Shown here: in pieces, positions 42,741 through 52,902 of the stretch
Layout of the letters: each line of letters begins with the position of its first letter
Position numbering within the stretch: position 1 is the stretch's first letter
Source of the DNA: Rhea pennata
Taxonomy: Eukaryota; Chordata; Aves; Rheiformes; Rheidae
Assembly (NCBI RefSeq): GCF_028389875.1
Contig: NC_084669.1
Coordinates: 30,554,567 to 30,618,566, forward strand
Length of the DNA stretch: 64,000 nucleotides
Reading direction: 5' to 3'
The notes under the pieces: model-generated
What the model was told of the DNA's origin: nothing
The model's database searches: none
Seen by the model: the letters and a program-made list of their open reading frames with translations, nothing else
Program-made: the position numbers and the translations under genes

Positions 42741-45700
42741 ATGCACACACACTTCTTCCCTACCACGTGGTGTCTGCAATGCAGCAAACTTTATGCTGTG
42801 TCATGTAGATGAAAAATTAATCCTATTCTAAGACAGGGATATTTAATGTGTGGTTATCTCACTGAAATTACTTAATGTCCACTCCAGTGACTGAGATGCA
42901 TGTAGAGCTACAGATCAAACACTACTGATAGTTATCATTCTTTGTATAGTGGAAAAAACATGGAGGGTTTATTAGCTTTTAATTTATGTATTTTTACTTA
43001 GTGCGTAAAACCTCCTCTAAAACAGTCAATTATTTCTTGTACTCAGTTAGCCAATGACAAAGTTCTACCAAGCGATGTCAGTGCTAATCAAGGCCGTGCA
43101 CATCTGGTGCCTGGCACCCCTCTTTTAGTGCAGAGCTATTTCAATTGCATTTTCTTCTGCCTGTATCGGAGTGCTCTCACTGAGGAGAGCAGGGAGCAGA
43201 AGGGGCTTGTCCAGCAGGGTGACAACTGCCCTATATGTATACCTGTTTCAGTATCTGTCATCTTAAGTGGAAAGCTGAATTATTCCAATGCTACAACACT
43301 CTCATAGGCCGAAATCGCTATTTGCTATACTCATGTAGCTCAATCACCCCATAGCTGTAAGCCCAGAGCAAAATTTAATCCAGAATCTTTAAAGTTCTCT
43401 GCTCATTGCTAGTATACATCTTTCACTGATACCCGCTGTCAAACACACAGATTAAATGTCAACAAGCTCTCTGTAATTGATATTAATACTAGGAACAGCA
43501 AGCTGAGAACATGCATCCTACGACATTCTAATACCCAGATTCAGGTCCTTCTGTAGCACTGCTCCCTGTTCACCATGTATTTACAAGATGCCCCAGCACT
43601 TTGAACAACCCCTCTATAAAGTCGACACTACGACTACGACTACTATCGACACTACGAGTAATTGACAACAGAAATTAAGCAACTGCTCTTTGCAATTAAA
43701 AAGGAGGATGACCAGATGGAGCATAAACAAGGCTCAGGACTGTATGTAACAACTATCTCAAACTTCAGGGAAGAAATTCAGGGAAGTTGGAGAGCTTATG
43801 TAGGATTGGAAGGGTTTAATATCATCTATTTATTTTTTTAAACAGGTAAGCGCTATACCTTTTCAGTCTTCTCAGTATACTTCCAACATGCCTCTCTATG
43901 TGCTACAGCTCCAGACACTGCCATCGGCAGCCTCTGGCTGTGTGTCCATTAACAAATTGTGCAGCACAACAGGAGTGGATCTGGAGAGGAAGCAGCTGGT
44001 GCTGAGAAGTGGCACAGCATTATTCCTTTAGGACTCTCCCTGCCGACCGGCCCTGGTGCCACGGACACTATCCCCTGAGCAGAGGGGATGTATTAGGCAG
44101 GCGCTTGGAGCAAGTCATCTGCTTTGGTGCCACCCAGAAGGAATCCAGTTCACACATTCTGAGACCACTCTCTGTCGTGAATCGAAGTATGGCGAGTGAG
44201 GATGACTGGAAGATTTGTACTCCTGACCTAAACTATAATGCTAGGGCAGATGGCCCCCCTCTCTCACTGACAGTAATGTTTTTCCTGAACTATCTTCTCC
44301 TGTGACTTCTTTTGCTTTGTTTTTCTCCTCCTGTTTTTCAGTCTGCTGCCCATCTCTGCCTTTACAGTTTCCTAGCTCCCTCATTCCTATGTCTGCCATT
44401 TGACCTATCACACATCCCACATTTTTTTCCTTCTTGACCAGTCCCCATTTTAATTTTAAGTGGAATGACATTAACAGAAGATGTCAGAATGACAGTTCAG
44501 ATGCTTAATCCTGTAACCCTCTAGAAAACTCATAGCTTCTGTGAATTGCCTGCAGTATGCATAATCCAGAACCATTACTAGGATGAAGGAATAGCTGATT
44601 TTCTATGGGACTCTCTGCAGCAGGATAGAAATAGATAGAGCAAATCAGCTAGAGGTGCAAAATTAACACTGCTAAGCTTTAGCTGATCAAAGCTAAAGAG
44701 CAGGGGCTTTAATTTATAACTAAAAGGAAAGCACATTGCTGCTGCTCAGTCCATGACCAAAGTGGGGATGGTTCAGTTTATGGGTGATGGGTTCATACCA
44801 TCAGCAAATTCCCAGCTTTCCTGGAGAGACTACCCCTGAGCTGGTCAGTCAAAAGGTACAAGAGGGTAGTCTATCCCCACTGAATGAGAAATCACTGTTT
44901 GCACTCCTGCAAACCAACTGTCCTTCCCTATGGCAATAAAGATTAATCTTATCCCAAGGGCTTAGCAGATCTTCTATATCTGCCCTTTTTACATGTTTTC
45001 AAGAGGACATTTTGCATCACTCATAGTTGCTGTTCTCCTGCTTTGTTAGACTATTCTCTCAGGATTTATAGTGTGTGTAGAAGTTTTGTTTCACATCACA
45101 ATGTGTTTACTGTTAGGTCAGGAAATTCATCAGCCAACTGTCTGAACAATTAAACAATTTTGGCCAGCCTCACTTCGCTTTCATTCCGGGTTTGGGTTTT
45201 GTGACTAATCCAGCTCACGTCACTATCAGCTCTATTGACTATGACCCTCTAAAGATGCGGAACAAAAACAAGTTTACCAAAGAACTGCCAAATATTTGCC
45301 TCTAGAATAGCCTCATGTACAGTACAAATGGTTGCTATTTACTATCATATGGTGAAAATACCTTGGCTAATGGTCAATTTTGCTTTCAGCCAAGGAATCG
45401 TTCTGCTCCTCTACATGCCCTTCATCCACTAAGTCGAACCAACTCAGTTCACCACATTATATTTGAGGACAGAAGATTTAATTCTGGCTTAATCAATGCT
45501 TTATTTGGGTCACATGGCCTTTATCAAAGGTTGTTGTCAAAATCAGCCCAATTAGAACACAAGATTAGACTTTTTGGAGTCTCCTATGGGACCACACTCT
45601 TCTGAGCCATACCGAGTTGTCTGAATTAATGCTGCCACCTACTGCTGACAAAACTGATGGTCCTGGTAGGGAAATAACTCTGCATTTCCATTCCAGGGGA

Positions 45701-48700
45701 TGGAAATTAGTAGAGAGGATAGGTGGTAAATATGAAATTTCAAAATACACCTCAAAGCGCTCTGTTGTAAAGATGCTGACTAGGTGGGAATATAACCACT
45801 GACATCCCCCCCCTTTTTTTTCATATCCCAACACATTCTGGCGCTTTGTCTCCTGCCAGACTTTTCACTTCAGTTTTTCTTACTTCTACTCAAGTCCATG
45901 AAAACCTTGCTTTTTTACATTAAAAAAGAACAGGAAAAAGACAAATTTGTTTTAAAATTAAAAAAAACTGTCTGTCCTGAAAAATTGCTATAACACAAAG
46001 GACAGTGTCCTCCAAATAAAAATACTAATCTTTAAGATCTTGATACAAACTTGTCTTGATGTTTGTAAGGGCATGCACTCCTTTACACTTTGAGGAAGTT
46101 CACATTTGGAGTCAGATGTAAACCAAATTTTATAGCAAAAAAACCCAAAAAACAAAAAACAAACAAACAAAAAAAACCAACTAATGTTTTAAGACCTCTC
46201 AGAATTTTAAAGTTTAAAGTAACTCCAAGTATATTGTATTTTCTCTCCTTTGTCTTTGGTGCTTAGAGTATCAGACTGCTTCTGAATAGTTTCATTTACT
46301 GCTATATCTACATAGAGTATGGCAGGAGACAGTGCTATTACCTTTAACAGCTGTTAATAACAACTACAATTAAAAGCATTATATATTAAACATATATTAA
46401 ACATTATATATTAACAGATATTGTTGAAACCATCAACTGTAAACATTTCCAAATATTTTAAGATGTGTAATACAAGCAAGACTTTTCTACAGGCTGCTGA
46501 AGAAACAAACTTACCTTTTTTATAACTCCTGTAGTGGCCACAATGGTCTCTGCTCCTTCTACGGTCTTGTTTGCCACTGTGTTCACGCTGGCTACTACAG
46601 CTTCTCCCACAACATTGGCCTGCTCTTTGGTCTTCTCAGCAACTAGGATTTCAACAAGAGAAAGTCAATGAACTCAGTATTGCCAACAGGCTCCCAAATC
46701 TGGGACAATATAATGATTGCACCAAACTAAGAATAAATTGGCTCAGGTATAGTCCTTATTTGGATTTTCTATGTGACAGCACATCTGAATTTAGATCATG
46801 TACATGACGGTTTTGTCTCACTCAAAATGCTGTCCAGGGGAACGCAGACACTGCAGCCTGTCAGTCTTCATGGGCAACTGAAAAACTCAGTGCAAGGGGC
46901 TAAGAGACAACTGTGCAAATAAAGCATTTTGCAATGTAGACTCTGTATGGCCTCCCCCCAAGTACCTGCTATGTGTCCCTTCTATATAAGTTAATAGATC
47001 TAGGCAGAAAGAAAAATCAGTCATGAAATTTCCTAAGGAAGGGATCCATTCATATCTGTTCAGGGTAGTCCGTGTGGTGGACCAGCCTTAGAGCTTGTGG
47101 ATCCTAGGCTGGTCCTGTAGGGTCCCTGACTCTGTGACAGGCTGACAGGAGGCTCCTGAAAACTAAGGCTTTGGCCCAACAGGAAATGATGCAAGTAAAG
47201 CCTCTCTGCATTCTGGACTGAACTCTTGACTTTATGAGATGTCTAAATCACTGTCAATCAGTAGAGCCTGCCAATAACATTTGTTAGATTTCTTTTGATC
47301 TGCTCCTCTGATTAAATATTTTCTCCCATCCACATGCACTGCAAGTGCCAGACCCTGACCCACTGCTCCTGGCAAGCAACTTTCATTCATCAAACAAAGG
47401 CCACGTGGACAGTGCTGCCTCCAAAAGGCCTCCCATTTGGCAGGAGTTATGGCCTTATCAAGAGGTTCAACAATTCACTATCGCCTTCCACATCTCTCTC
47501 GGGTTTTTGCTCTTACCTGAAGTCACACTATGCACTACGCCCTCCTTGGTTTTGGCACCTGTGAAAGCAAGCATATAGTCCATCAGCGTTATCTAGAAAA
47601 GAGTGCGTTGGTTTCTGGACCTGGATAGCTTTCCGTCCTTACAAGGTGTAGTGGGGGCTCCTGGTGCAGTTGGCACCTCCTGGAAGGAAGGGAGAACCTC
47701 TATTCCTACAGCTCGCAGAAGGGACCAGCTTCTCCTCCCACAGAAGTCAACAAGAACTTTTTTTGCTAGGAGTTGGATAACCTCAACCATGCATTGCTTG
47801 GACACGCCTGCACTTGAAAAATCTTGATTATTATGTGTTTAAGAAAGATTGTCTCTGGAATATTTCCAAAATTAGAACAACAGGTAAGCACAGGTAAATC
47901 AATGTCAGGTTAATTGTAAAAATGAACATATATTAAATGACCAGGTAAAATCTCACTATTTCAGCTTTTTAAAACATGGAGTCACCTCTTTGACTCCCTC
48001 CTGCCTTTCAGCAGAACATTTGGCCGCAGTACTCATTTAAGGCTTCTTTCTGTACACTTAATAGAGTCTAGAGAGGTTTGAGGCTGAATGTGCAAAACAA
48101 ACCCACCCACCTGCTACATGACACTGCATTCCCATTTCAGTGCTTAAGTCCAGGTTGTAAATGACTGCTTATAGCAATAAAGAGAATGCAATTGTTTCTA
48201 TTTAAAATTATGAAAATATACCATACATACCATTACATTGTAATTTACCTCAGTGTTCTCAAAGCACAAAAGCTAATGGGATGTGAGGCCATTTAGTCCA
48301 CAACAAAACTAGCCCTTAAGGAATAATAAGTAATCTCTGCAGTTCTTCTCTAAGCTTGAGATGACTTGCTATACCTCCCTTCTAATTGCATACTGCAGCA
48401 CATGCGTTATGTTAAATCATGTGGTAGATGGGAAGTCCCTACATTAACTACATGCTTTCACATTAGAAAAAGAAGAAATCTGTCTTTGTCAAAAGTTGAA
48501 GAAATATACTCTAAAGGTTCTCCTTCAATGGTTCCATCCTACTTTAATCTGTAAATCATGTACACATCTATATAGCCTCTTTTGCAGTTTTCATACCAGT
48601 ACAACAAAAAAAGACAGATTTTTATGGCCAACTTTCAAAGTGATAGAAATACAGAATCAGTCAGGTGCAGATGTACTGGAACATCCATGGTGTAATGGGA

Positions 48701-51700
48701 GAAGTTAGCTACAAACCACACCTAATTCTCATTAAAGCCTTAAAAAGCAAAACAAGTGCAGCACTCTGATAACAACCGATAGGGTAAAACAAAGCTGTCC
48801 TACTACAATATGCCCTAAACATTTCACTCCACCCTCCTGAATTGTGTATCCCAAAGAGATGAAATCCTTGTATTTTTTAGTTGTTGCAGCTATAAACTGC
48901 ATTTAATAATGACATACATGGCATGTATGTGCACTGCTGTAAGATGGATTTAATAATGATACATTTAAGTGTGTGTACAGAAGCATATTAGTAAGCATAC
49001 CAGATATGTCATGAGTTTAAGTCCCAGAACTGCCCAAATACACAAGTTTAAATTCAGATGTGATCCTGCTTCAATTTCTCCCCTTCCTCCAAGTGCCATC
49101 CCAACAGTTCATCTGGTTCCAGCACAACGTTCTCACGTTGTATTGATGTGACATGCAGTATCTTCTCATACCAGACACAGTGGTTCAAGCTTAGCCCTGC
49201 TTTGTTGCTTCTTAGTCAGAGTAATTCTAAGGTAAATCACTCACATGTGTTTCAATTTTGAAGTAAACTTCTTAAGTGAGACAAGAAATATACTTGTATC
49301 ATTTATATATATATTTTTACCAGGCTTTTTATCGAAGGTGATTATCTGGCCTTGACTCTTTTCCAGGGAGGTATTTTTAAAATGGACAGTAATTCAAAAA
49401 AAGAGGGATGCACATACAAGAAAAATATCTGAATATGTTTCATGACAGAAACAGAAGCAATAGCAGTAGGAAAAGCCACTGTCTGCAGCTTCAGTGCTTG
49501 CCTCATCTTTCTAAAACACTCCCATGACCACACCCAATGACTCAGACTTCTGCATTCGTTATGCACCATACAAAATCTGACCTTCCAGTAGATACCCTTG
49601 CTGGCCACCAGCATCTGTTGCATCAGCAAGCCATCATCTGATGCTCAGTCTCACTGTTACTCACTGTTAGTCTTTGCCTGCAGCTCATGTACTAAGAGCT
49701 AAAAATTCATACATCCTGCCTCTTCTGCTAAAGGAGTATCTGAGTGCTGTGCAACATCCATTAGAGCTCTGTATTTTGACAGGGGTTAGAGGTGGCGAAG
49801 CACTGTGCACTGGGGAAAGATTCATAGTAGAAAAGACTATAATGTGCAGTAATCTTGCAGGAGTACTTGCTGGAGTCACTTCTTAAGTAGAGCTTAGTGT
49901 GTTGCGGCTTTTTGAGACATGCTTGACAGTGAGTGATTCTTCCTGATTTGTAATATTAAATAGTGTTAATGACTTTATACTCAGTTCTGTGACTGATGAG
50001 GATTTTTCCTTTGTCTTGGTGATACCTCTGATGCAACGCTGCATTAACTTCCTCATCACTTATGCCCGTATTTAAACCAAATTAAAAAAATAGACGACAG
50101 AATTACTTGCTGGATACACATCAGCTGTGCAAGAATCCACTGCACCTTCTGCCTAGCCAAAGACACACACTCCCTCTCCCTCTCCCCATGCACTCCCTCT
50201 CTCCCTCCCTCTCTCTCTCTCTCCATACACTCTCTTCCCTTCCCTGCACCTCAGCAAGCCAGCCAGGGGCTACTACATTCCTATGGTCCCCTCCATGGTG
50301 GCAGCACCTTGAACCAGCCTAGCTAAACCACACTGCAGTGTTAGCATAGGCAAGAGGCATCTCAGGCACTGGCACAAGCTGTGGGAACTGTAGCTGCCTG
50401 GCTCAAGGAGGAGAGAAGGTGGCAGCAGAGCCCCAACGGCACAGCCAGCTCCAGACAGATGCTTCGGAAGGAGTATTCATTCCCTGGGGCTGCAGTGAGC
50501 AACTGACCAGGTTTGGTGGCTGTGCCTGGCCCTCAGTGAGCCCCATGAGCACTTTTTCTCCCTCCTTTCTTAACTTTATGAAAAGACCTTCAAGCTTCAA
50601 TGCAACTATTATTTTTGCCTAGCATTAGAAAACTCAGATTGCTTCACCTAACAGCCAAAATAACCTGTTGGGATAGGGCTATCCAAAGGGAGGAATAGTG
50701 AAAGAATAGTTCATTTCTTTAATTAACACCTTATGTGGCACAGAGCGAGGAAAAGTGGCACAGACAACTTACTAGTCCTACCAGTTTTAATGCACAAACC
50801 TGATCTCCACTTTCTTTGCTCATTTAAAATCAGTTCTATGAGATAATCAGCATCTGGCATTCACTTTTTCCTTTCTGTAAAAGGCTGAATGTTCCCAAAG
50901 GGCTGAGCATCTGCCCCCTACCCCCCTCACATGCAGTAGAAGCTGAGAACCAGCAGAATCAGTCCCAATACAAAGCGCTATCCAAAGCACTGTATGACTG
51001 GGTGGGAATTGGTGGTACTCCTAACAAAAAGGATGGGTGGGTGGAGGGGTAAATACTTCATCTTTAGCTTGATCCTTACCCAGTGATTTATATTTTAAAC
51101 GCTTTCAGAAAACCTTATTGAAAAGGTCAGAATGTGAGCAGACTACTTCAACCTCATGGCCACACAAAATGGAAAACAGGTCATAGGCTGAAGATGTAAA
51201 ACGTTACTGAAAAGAGATAGGAGAAATTATGTAAAAAATGCTGAATGATCCCTTCTGACATTGCTTAAATGAGGAAGCAGTTGCAGCAGCAATGCCACCA
51301 TCTGACACCTAGACATGAAGTTTCACAGGCTAGTGTTTCAAATACTGCTATTGGTCGAATTATTTCCAGGGATGCTGTTTACTTTTTTGCTCATGAGTCA
51401 GCTCTAAATTGAAACGTGAGCTGTAATATCTCATGAAGAGTACCTTCAGTTAACAAGCCAATAAAATTGAGATGAAGACATTAGTAAATTTGCTAAACAC
51501 AAAATCTGTATTCATTTGTAATTTTAAAATGTGTATCTGTAACTACCATCCATATAGATGTTTTAAACATGGTAGCTACATGCAGCTGTGGATGTTGTAA
51601 CATAATGGCAGTAAGAATCCGTGTGAAAACTTTCCTACTGAAGAATATAAATAAAAATCTTTCTCATATAAACATAAAAGACAAAAAGCTGTAAAAGATG

Positions 51701-52574
51701 CAGTAATCAGTACACAGCTAGTCAGTCTTGGGAATCTAAGACTTTATAGAGTCTACAGGATCTAGAATATCTGACCACCCAGCCACATAATTGTATGAAC
51801 TAGGGAAAACACCAGGTTTCAAGTGCAACCCTTAAACAGGGGTTTTCTGAAACAGAATATTAATTGCTAGAGAGATTTTTAGACAGGACATATGTGCTGT
51901 TATCCAGAATCTATCTTTTGGGCAAAATGAATTTAGGTGTCTCTTGTAAAGCAAGATCTATGTGTGTATGGGGCATAAAACAAGTCAGTAAGCAGGAAAA
52001 AGAGCTTAGGATAAAATGGCATGTTTGTGGAAAACAGGTATGTCCTACAATCCCCACTGAATAACAGTGTTCATTACTCTCAGGGACCTCACTCACTGTG
52101 CTTCCAACAGTGCTGAGGTGAAGGAGATCATCAGTGCACCGGAGAGTTGAGTGACTCAGCCTGAAAACAAGCAGTGAATAATCATAACACAAAACTTCCA
52201 CCTGAGCATCTGCTTGTTAACATTACATTAATTCTGCCTCCTATGAAGTATAGCCAGTTGCTATTTCCAATTTACAGTTCAGGAAACTGAGGCACAGAGA
52301 GGCTATAGCATCCCAGGCTTAACACAGTAAATCTGTAACAGAGCTAAGGACATGATCTAGAACTCCTGTCACTACATAATTTTGCCAGACTTTCTCAAAG
52401 AAAATCTGTATTACAGTTCATGCTCAAATATTGATTGAAAATATTTCTCTTACCTACATACATCACACCCTCTTTGGTCTTCTCTGCAGCCTCTGTCACT
52501 CCCTGCTTGGTCTTTTCTGCAGCAGCCACCACACCTTCTTTAGCAATGGAGAAACCTTTCTTAAACACATCCAT
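36387..52574 (-). CDS. SNCG: Gamma-synuclein
   Basis: Five coding exons (52,454-52,574; 47,517-47,558; 46,515-46,642; 37,539-37,619; 36,387-36,407) encode 130 residues; human has 127. The N-terminus [16 protein letters not shown] is diagnostic of SNCG. Imperfect 11-residue KTKEGV-type repeats fill residues 1-60: AKEGV, TKQGV, TKEGV, TKEGV and TKEQA. The mid region [20 protein letters not shown] is the gamma counterpart of the NAC segment. The tail [12 protein letters not shown]... is less acidic than mammalian tails. Synucleins are cytosolic and presynaptic, fold into an amphipathic helix on acidic membranes, and gamma is enriched in peripheral and retinal neurons. Exon 2 is 42 bases, as in mammals. 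The gene spans about 16 kb because intron 3 is about 8.9 kb; the human gene is only a few kb. Confidence 0.96.
37186..37224. repeat. A19 plus (GA)n purine tract
   Basis: A run of A passes into gagaga units on the plus strand, between SNCG exons 4 and 5. In gene orientation it is a long pyrimidine tract, but no AG acceptor with an open frame follows it. Confidence 0.9.
37539..37619 (-). CDS. SNCG: SNCG exon 4, C-terminal tail
   Basis: Acceptor gacttggcag, then [18 protein letters not shown] and VQGTEGSGE, donor gtaagg. EDL directly after the VIKK end of exon 3 is the mammalian junction (RKEDL). The tail is Gln/Pro/Gly-rich with only seven acidic residues in 27, fewer than in mammals. Confidence 0.9.
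38093..38208 (-). other. Candidate terminal exon inside SNCG intron 3
   Basis: Pyrimidine tract ttttttctctttttcg, acceptor aacacag, then an open frame to a tga stop. With a carried-over G it reads [19 protein letters not shown] followed by a polar, non-helical end. The entry phase equals that of FAM25 and ADIRF exon 3 and of SNCG exon 3. Joined to SNCG exon 2 it would replace exon 3; joined to exon 3 it stops at once. It may be chance. Confidence 0.3.
42705..42752. repeat. (GT)17 microsatellite ending in a palindrome
   Basis: Seventeen GT units run straight into GCATGC and (AC)4. The last 22 bases form a perfect alternating purine-pyrimidine palindrome, a classic Z-DNA-prone or cruciform-prone arrangement. 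Confidence 0.95.
43621..43660. repeat. Short CpG-bearing direct repeat
   Basis: The 12-mer tcgacactacga occurs at 43,622 and again at 43,646 (24-base period), with gactac repeats between. It concentrates several CpGs in an otherwise CpG-poor intron. Confidence 0.85.
45117..45605 (+). other. Unexplained open stretch with one internal stop
   Basis: It begins directly after a ttactgttag acceptor-like site. One frame is open for 62 codons ([20 protein letters not shown]...), has a single tag, then stays open for about 99 more codons to a tga. I recognise no family. It lies antisense in SNCG intron 3. It may be a decayed gene piece or chance. Confidence 0.2.
46515..46642 (-). CDS. SNCG: SNCG exon 3
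   Basis: With the carried-over G it encodes [20 protein letters not shown] and continues [23 protein letters not shown]. It enters in phase 1 and leaves in phase 0. It holds the hydrophobic core region that corresponds to the aggregation-prone NAC of alpha-synuclein. The acceptor is atcctag and the donor is gtaagt. Confidence 0.97.
47079..47115. repeat. 10-bp inverted repeat
   Basis: ggaccagcct and aggctggtcc are exact reverse complements separated by 17 bases, in SNCG intron 2. A modest hairpin with no evident role. Confidence 0.85.
47517..47558 (-). CDS. SNCG: SNCG exon 2
   Basis: This exon of 42 bases encodes [14 protein letters not shown] with the flanking split codons, one full 11-residue synuclein repeat. 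It is phase 1 on both sides. The length is identical to exon 2 in mammalian synucleins. Confidence 0.97.
50166..50236. repeat. CT-rich low-complexity tract
   Basis: Runs of ctccctctcc and ctctctctct with few purines, in SNCG intron 1. The mirror-like polypyrimidine strand could form triplex structures. No coding content. Confidence 0.9.
52225..52375 (-). mobile_element. MIR (CORE-SINE) copy
   Basis: The run ttcaggaaactgaggcacag followed by agaggctatag matches the MIR core in reverse orientation. The preceding cctatgaagtat...atttacag and the following taacagagctaaggac also fit. It lies in SNCG intron 1, about 80 bases inside the exon 1 donor. MIRs amplified before the bird-mammal split or near it, and recognisable copies are scarce in bird genomes, so good preservation is notable. 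Confidence 0.75.
52454..52574 (-). CDS. SNCG: SNCG first coding exon
   Basis: This exon of 40 codons plus one base runs from [20 protein letters not shown] to KTKEGVMYV. The start codon has a purine at -3 and G at +4, a strong context. The donor is gtaaga, phase 1. [10 protein letters not shown] differs from recalled human VGAVEKTKQG. Confidence 0.97.
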
Positions 52575-52607
52575 TCTTTTTGCTTGTTTGGGTATCACCT
52601 GCAGGAT
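52575..52607 (-). other. SNCG: SNCG 5' leader after a probable splice acceptor
   Basis: Thirty-three bases before the ATG, gene orientation reads ttttttactgttatccctcccacag, a good acceptor. No TATA box is evident just upstream. This suggests that the first coding exon is preceded by a separate non-coding exon; the best candidate lies at 55,567-55,632. Confidence 0.45.
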
Positions 52608-52859
52608 CTGTGGGAGGGATAACAGTAAAAAACACCAAGACAGTGACTGCAATATGCAGTCTTACCCTCTGTGGATATTCAGTTTCTCTGCCAATCTCTA
52701 TCTTTGCTCTTACTCCTCTGCTGGATGAAGACAGTGTGGCAAACCTCACAGCCTTTGCCAGCTCTTATTGATCAAGTGCACTGCAGCATAGCCAATGCCT
52801 GTGAATAGCTGATACTGAAATATTAATGAAATGGATCTGCCTGACAGGATTTAAGAAGC

Positions 52860-52902
52860 GGGGTGGGGGGGTGGGGGGGGTGGGGGAGGTGGGGAGGAGA
52901 AG
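52860..52902 (+). repeat. G-rich tract with quadruplex potential
   Basis: More than four runs of four or more G separated by single T or A bases, about 290 bases upstream of the SNCG ATG. In gene orientation the non-template strand is C-rich. Confidence 0.85.

Larger units (their letters stand above)
37620..46514 (-). other. SNCG: SNCG intron 3 (about 8.9 kb)
   Basis: This long intron holds a (GT)17 microsatellite, a small CpG-bearing repeat near 43,620 and the candidate exon at 38,093-38,208. It also has an unexplained open stretch on the plus strand at 45,117-45,605. No recognised gene of its own was found. Confidence 0.75.

Noticed and set aside
44241-44471. A Lys/Glu-rich minus-strand frame considered as the SNCG tail exon
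   Set aside because: It lacks the EDL junction and a good phase-0 acceptor. The segment at 37,539-37,619 has both.
44941-45000. An EDL-like codon run on the minus strand after a possible acceptor
   Set aside because: The frame has no phase-0 acceptor, and the sequence after EDL does not resemble a synuclein tail.
49000-49045. gagtttaagtcccag resembling a tRNA B box or MIR head
   Set aside because: No A box or flanking SINE sequence was convincing.
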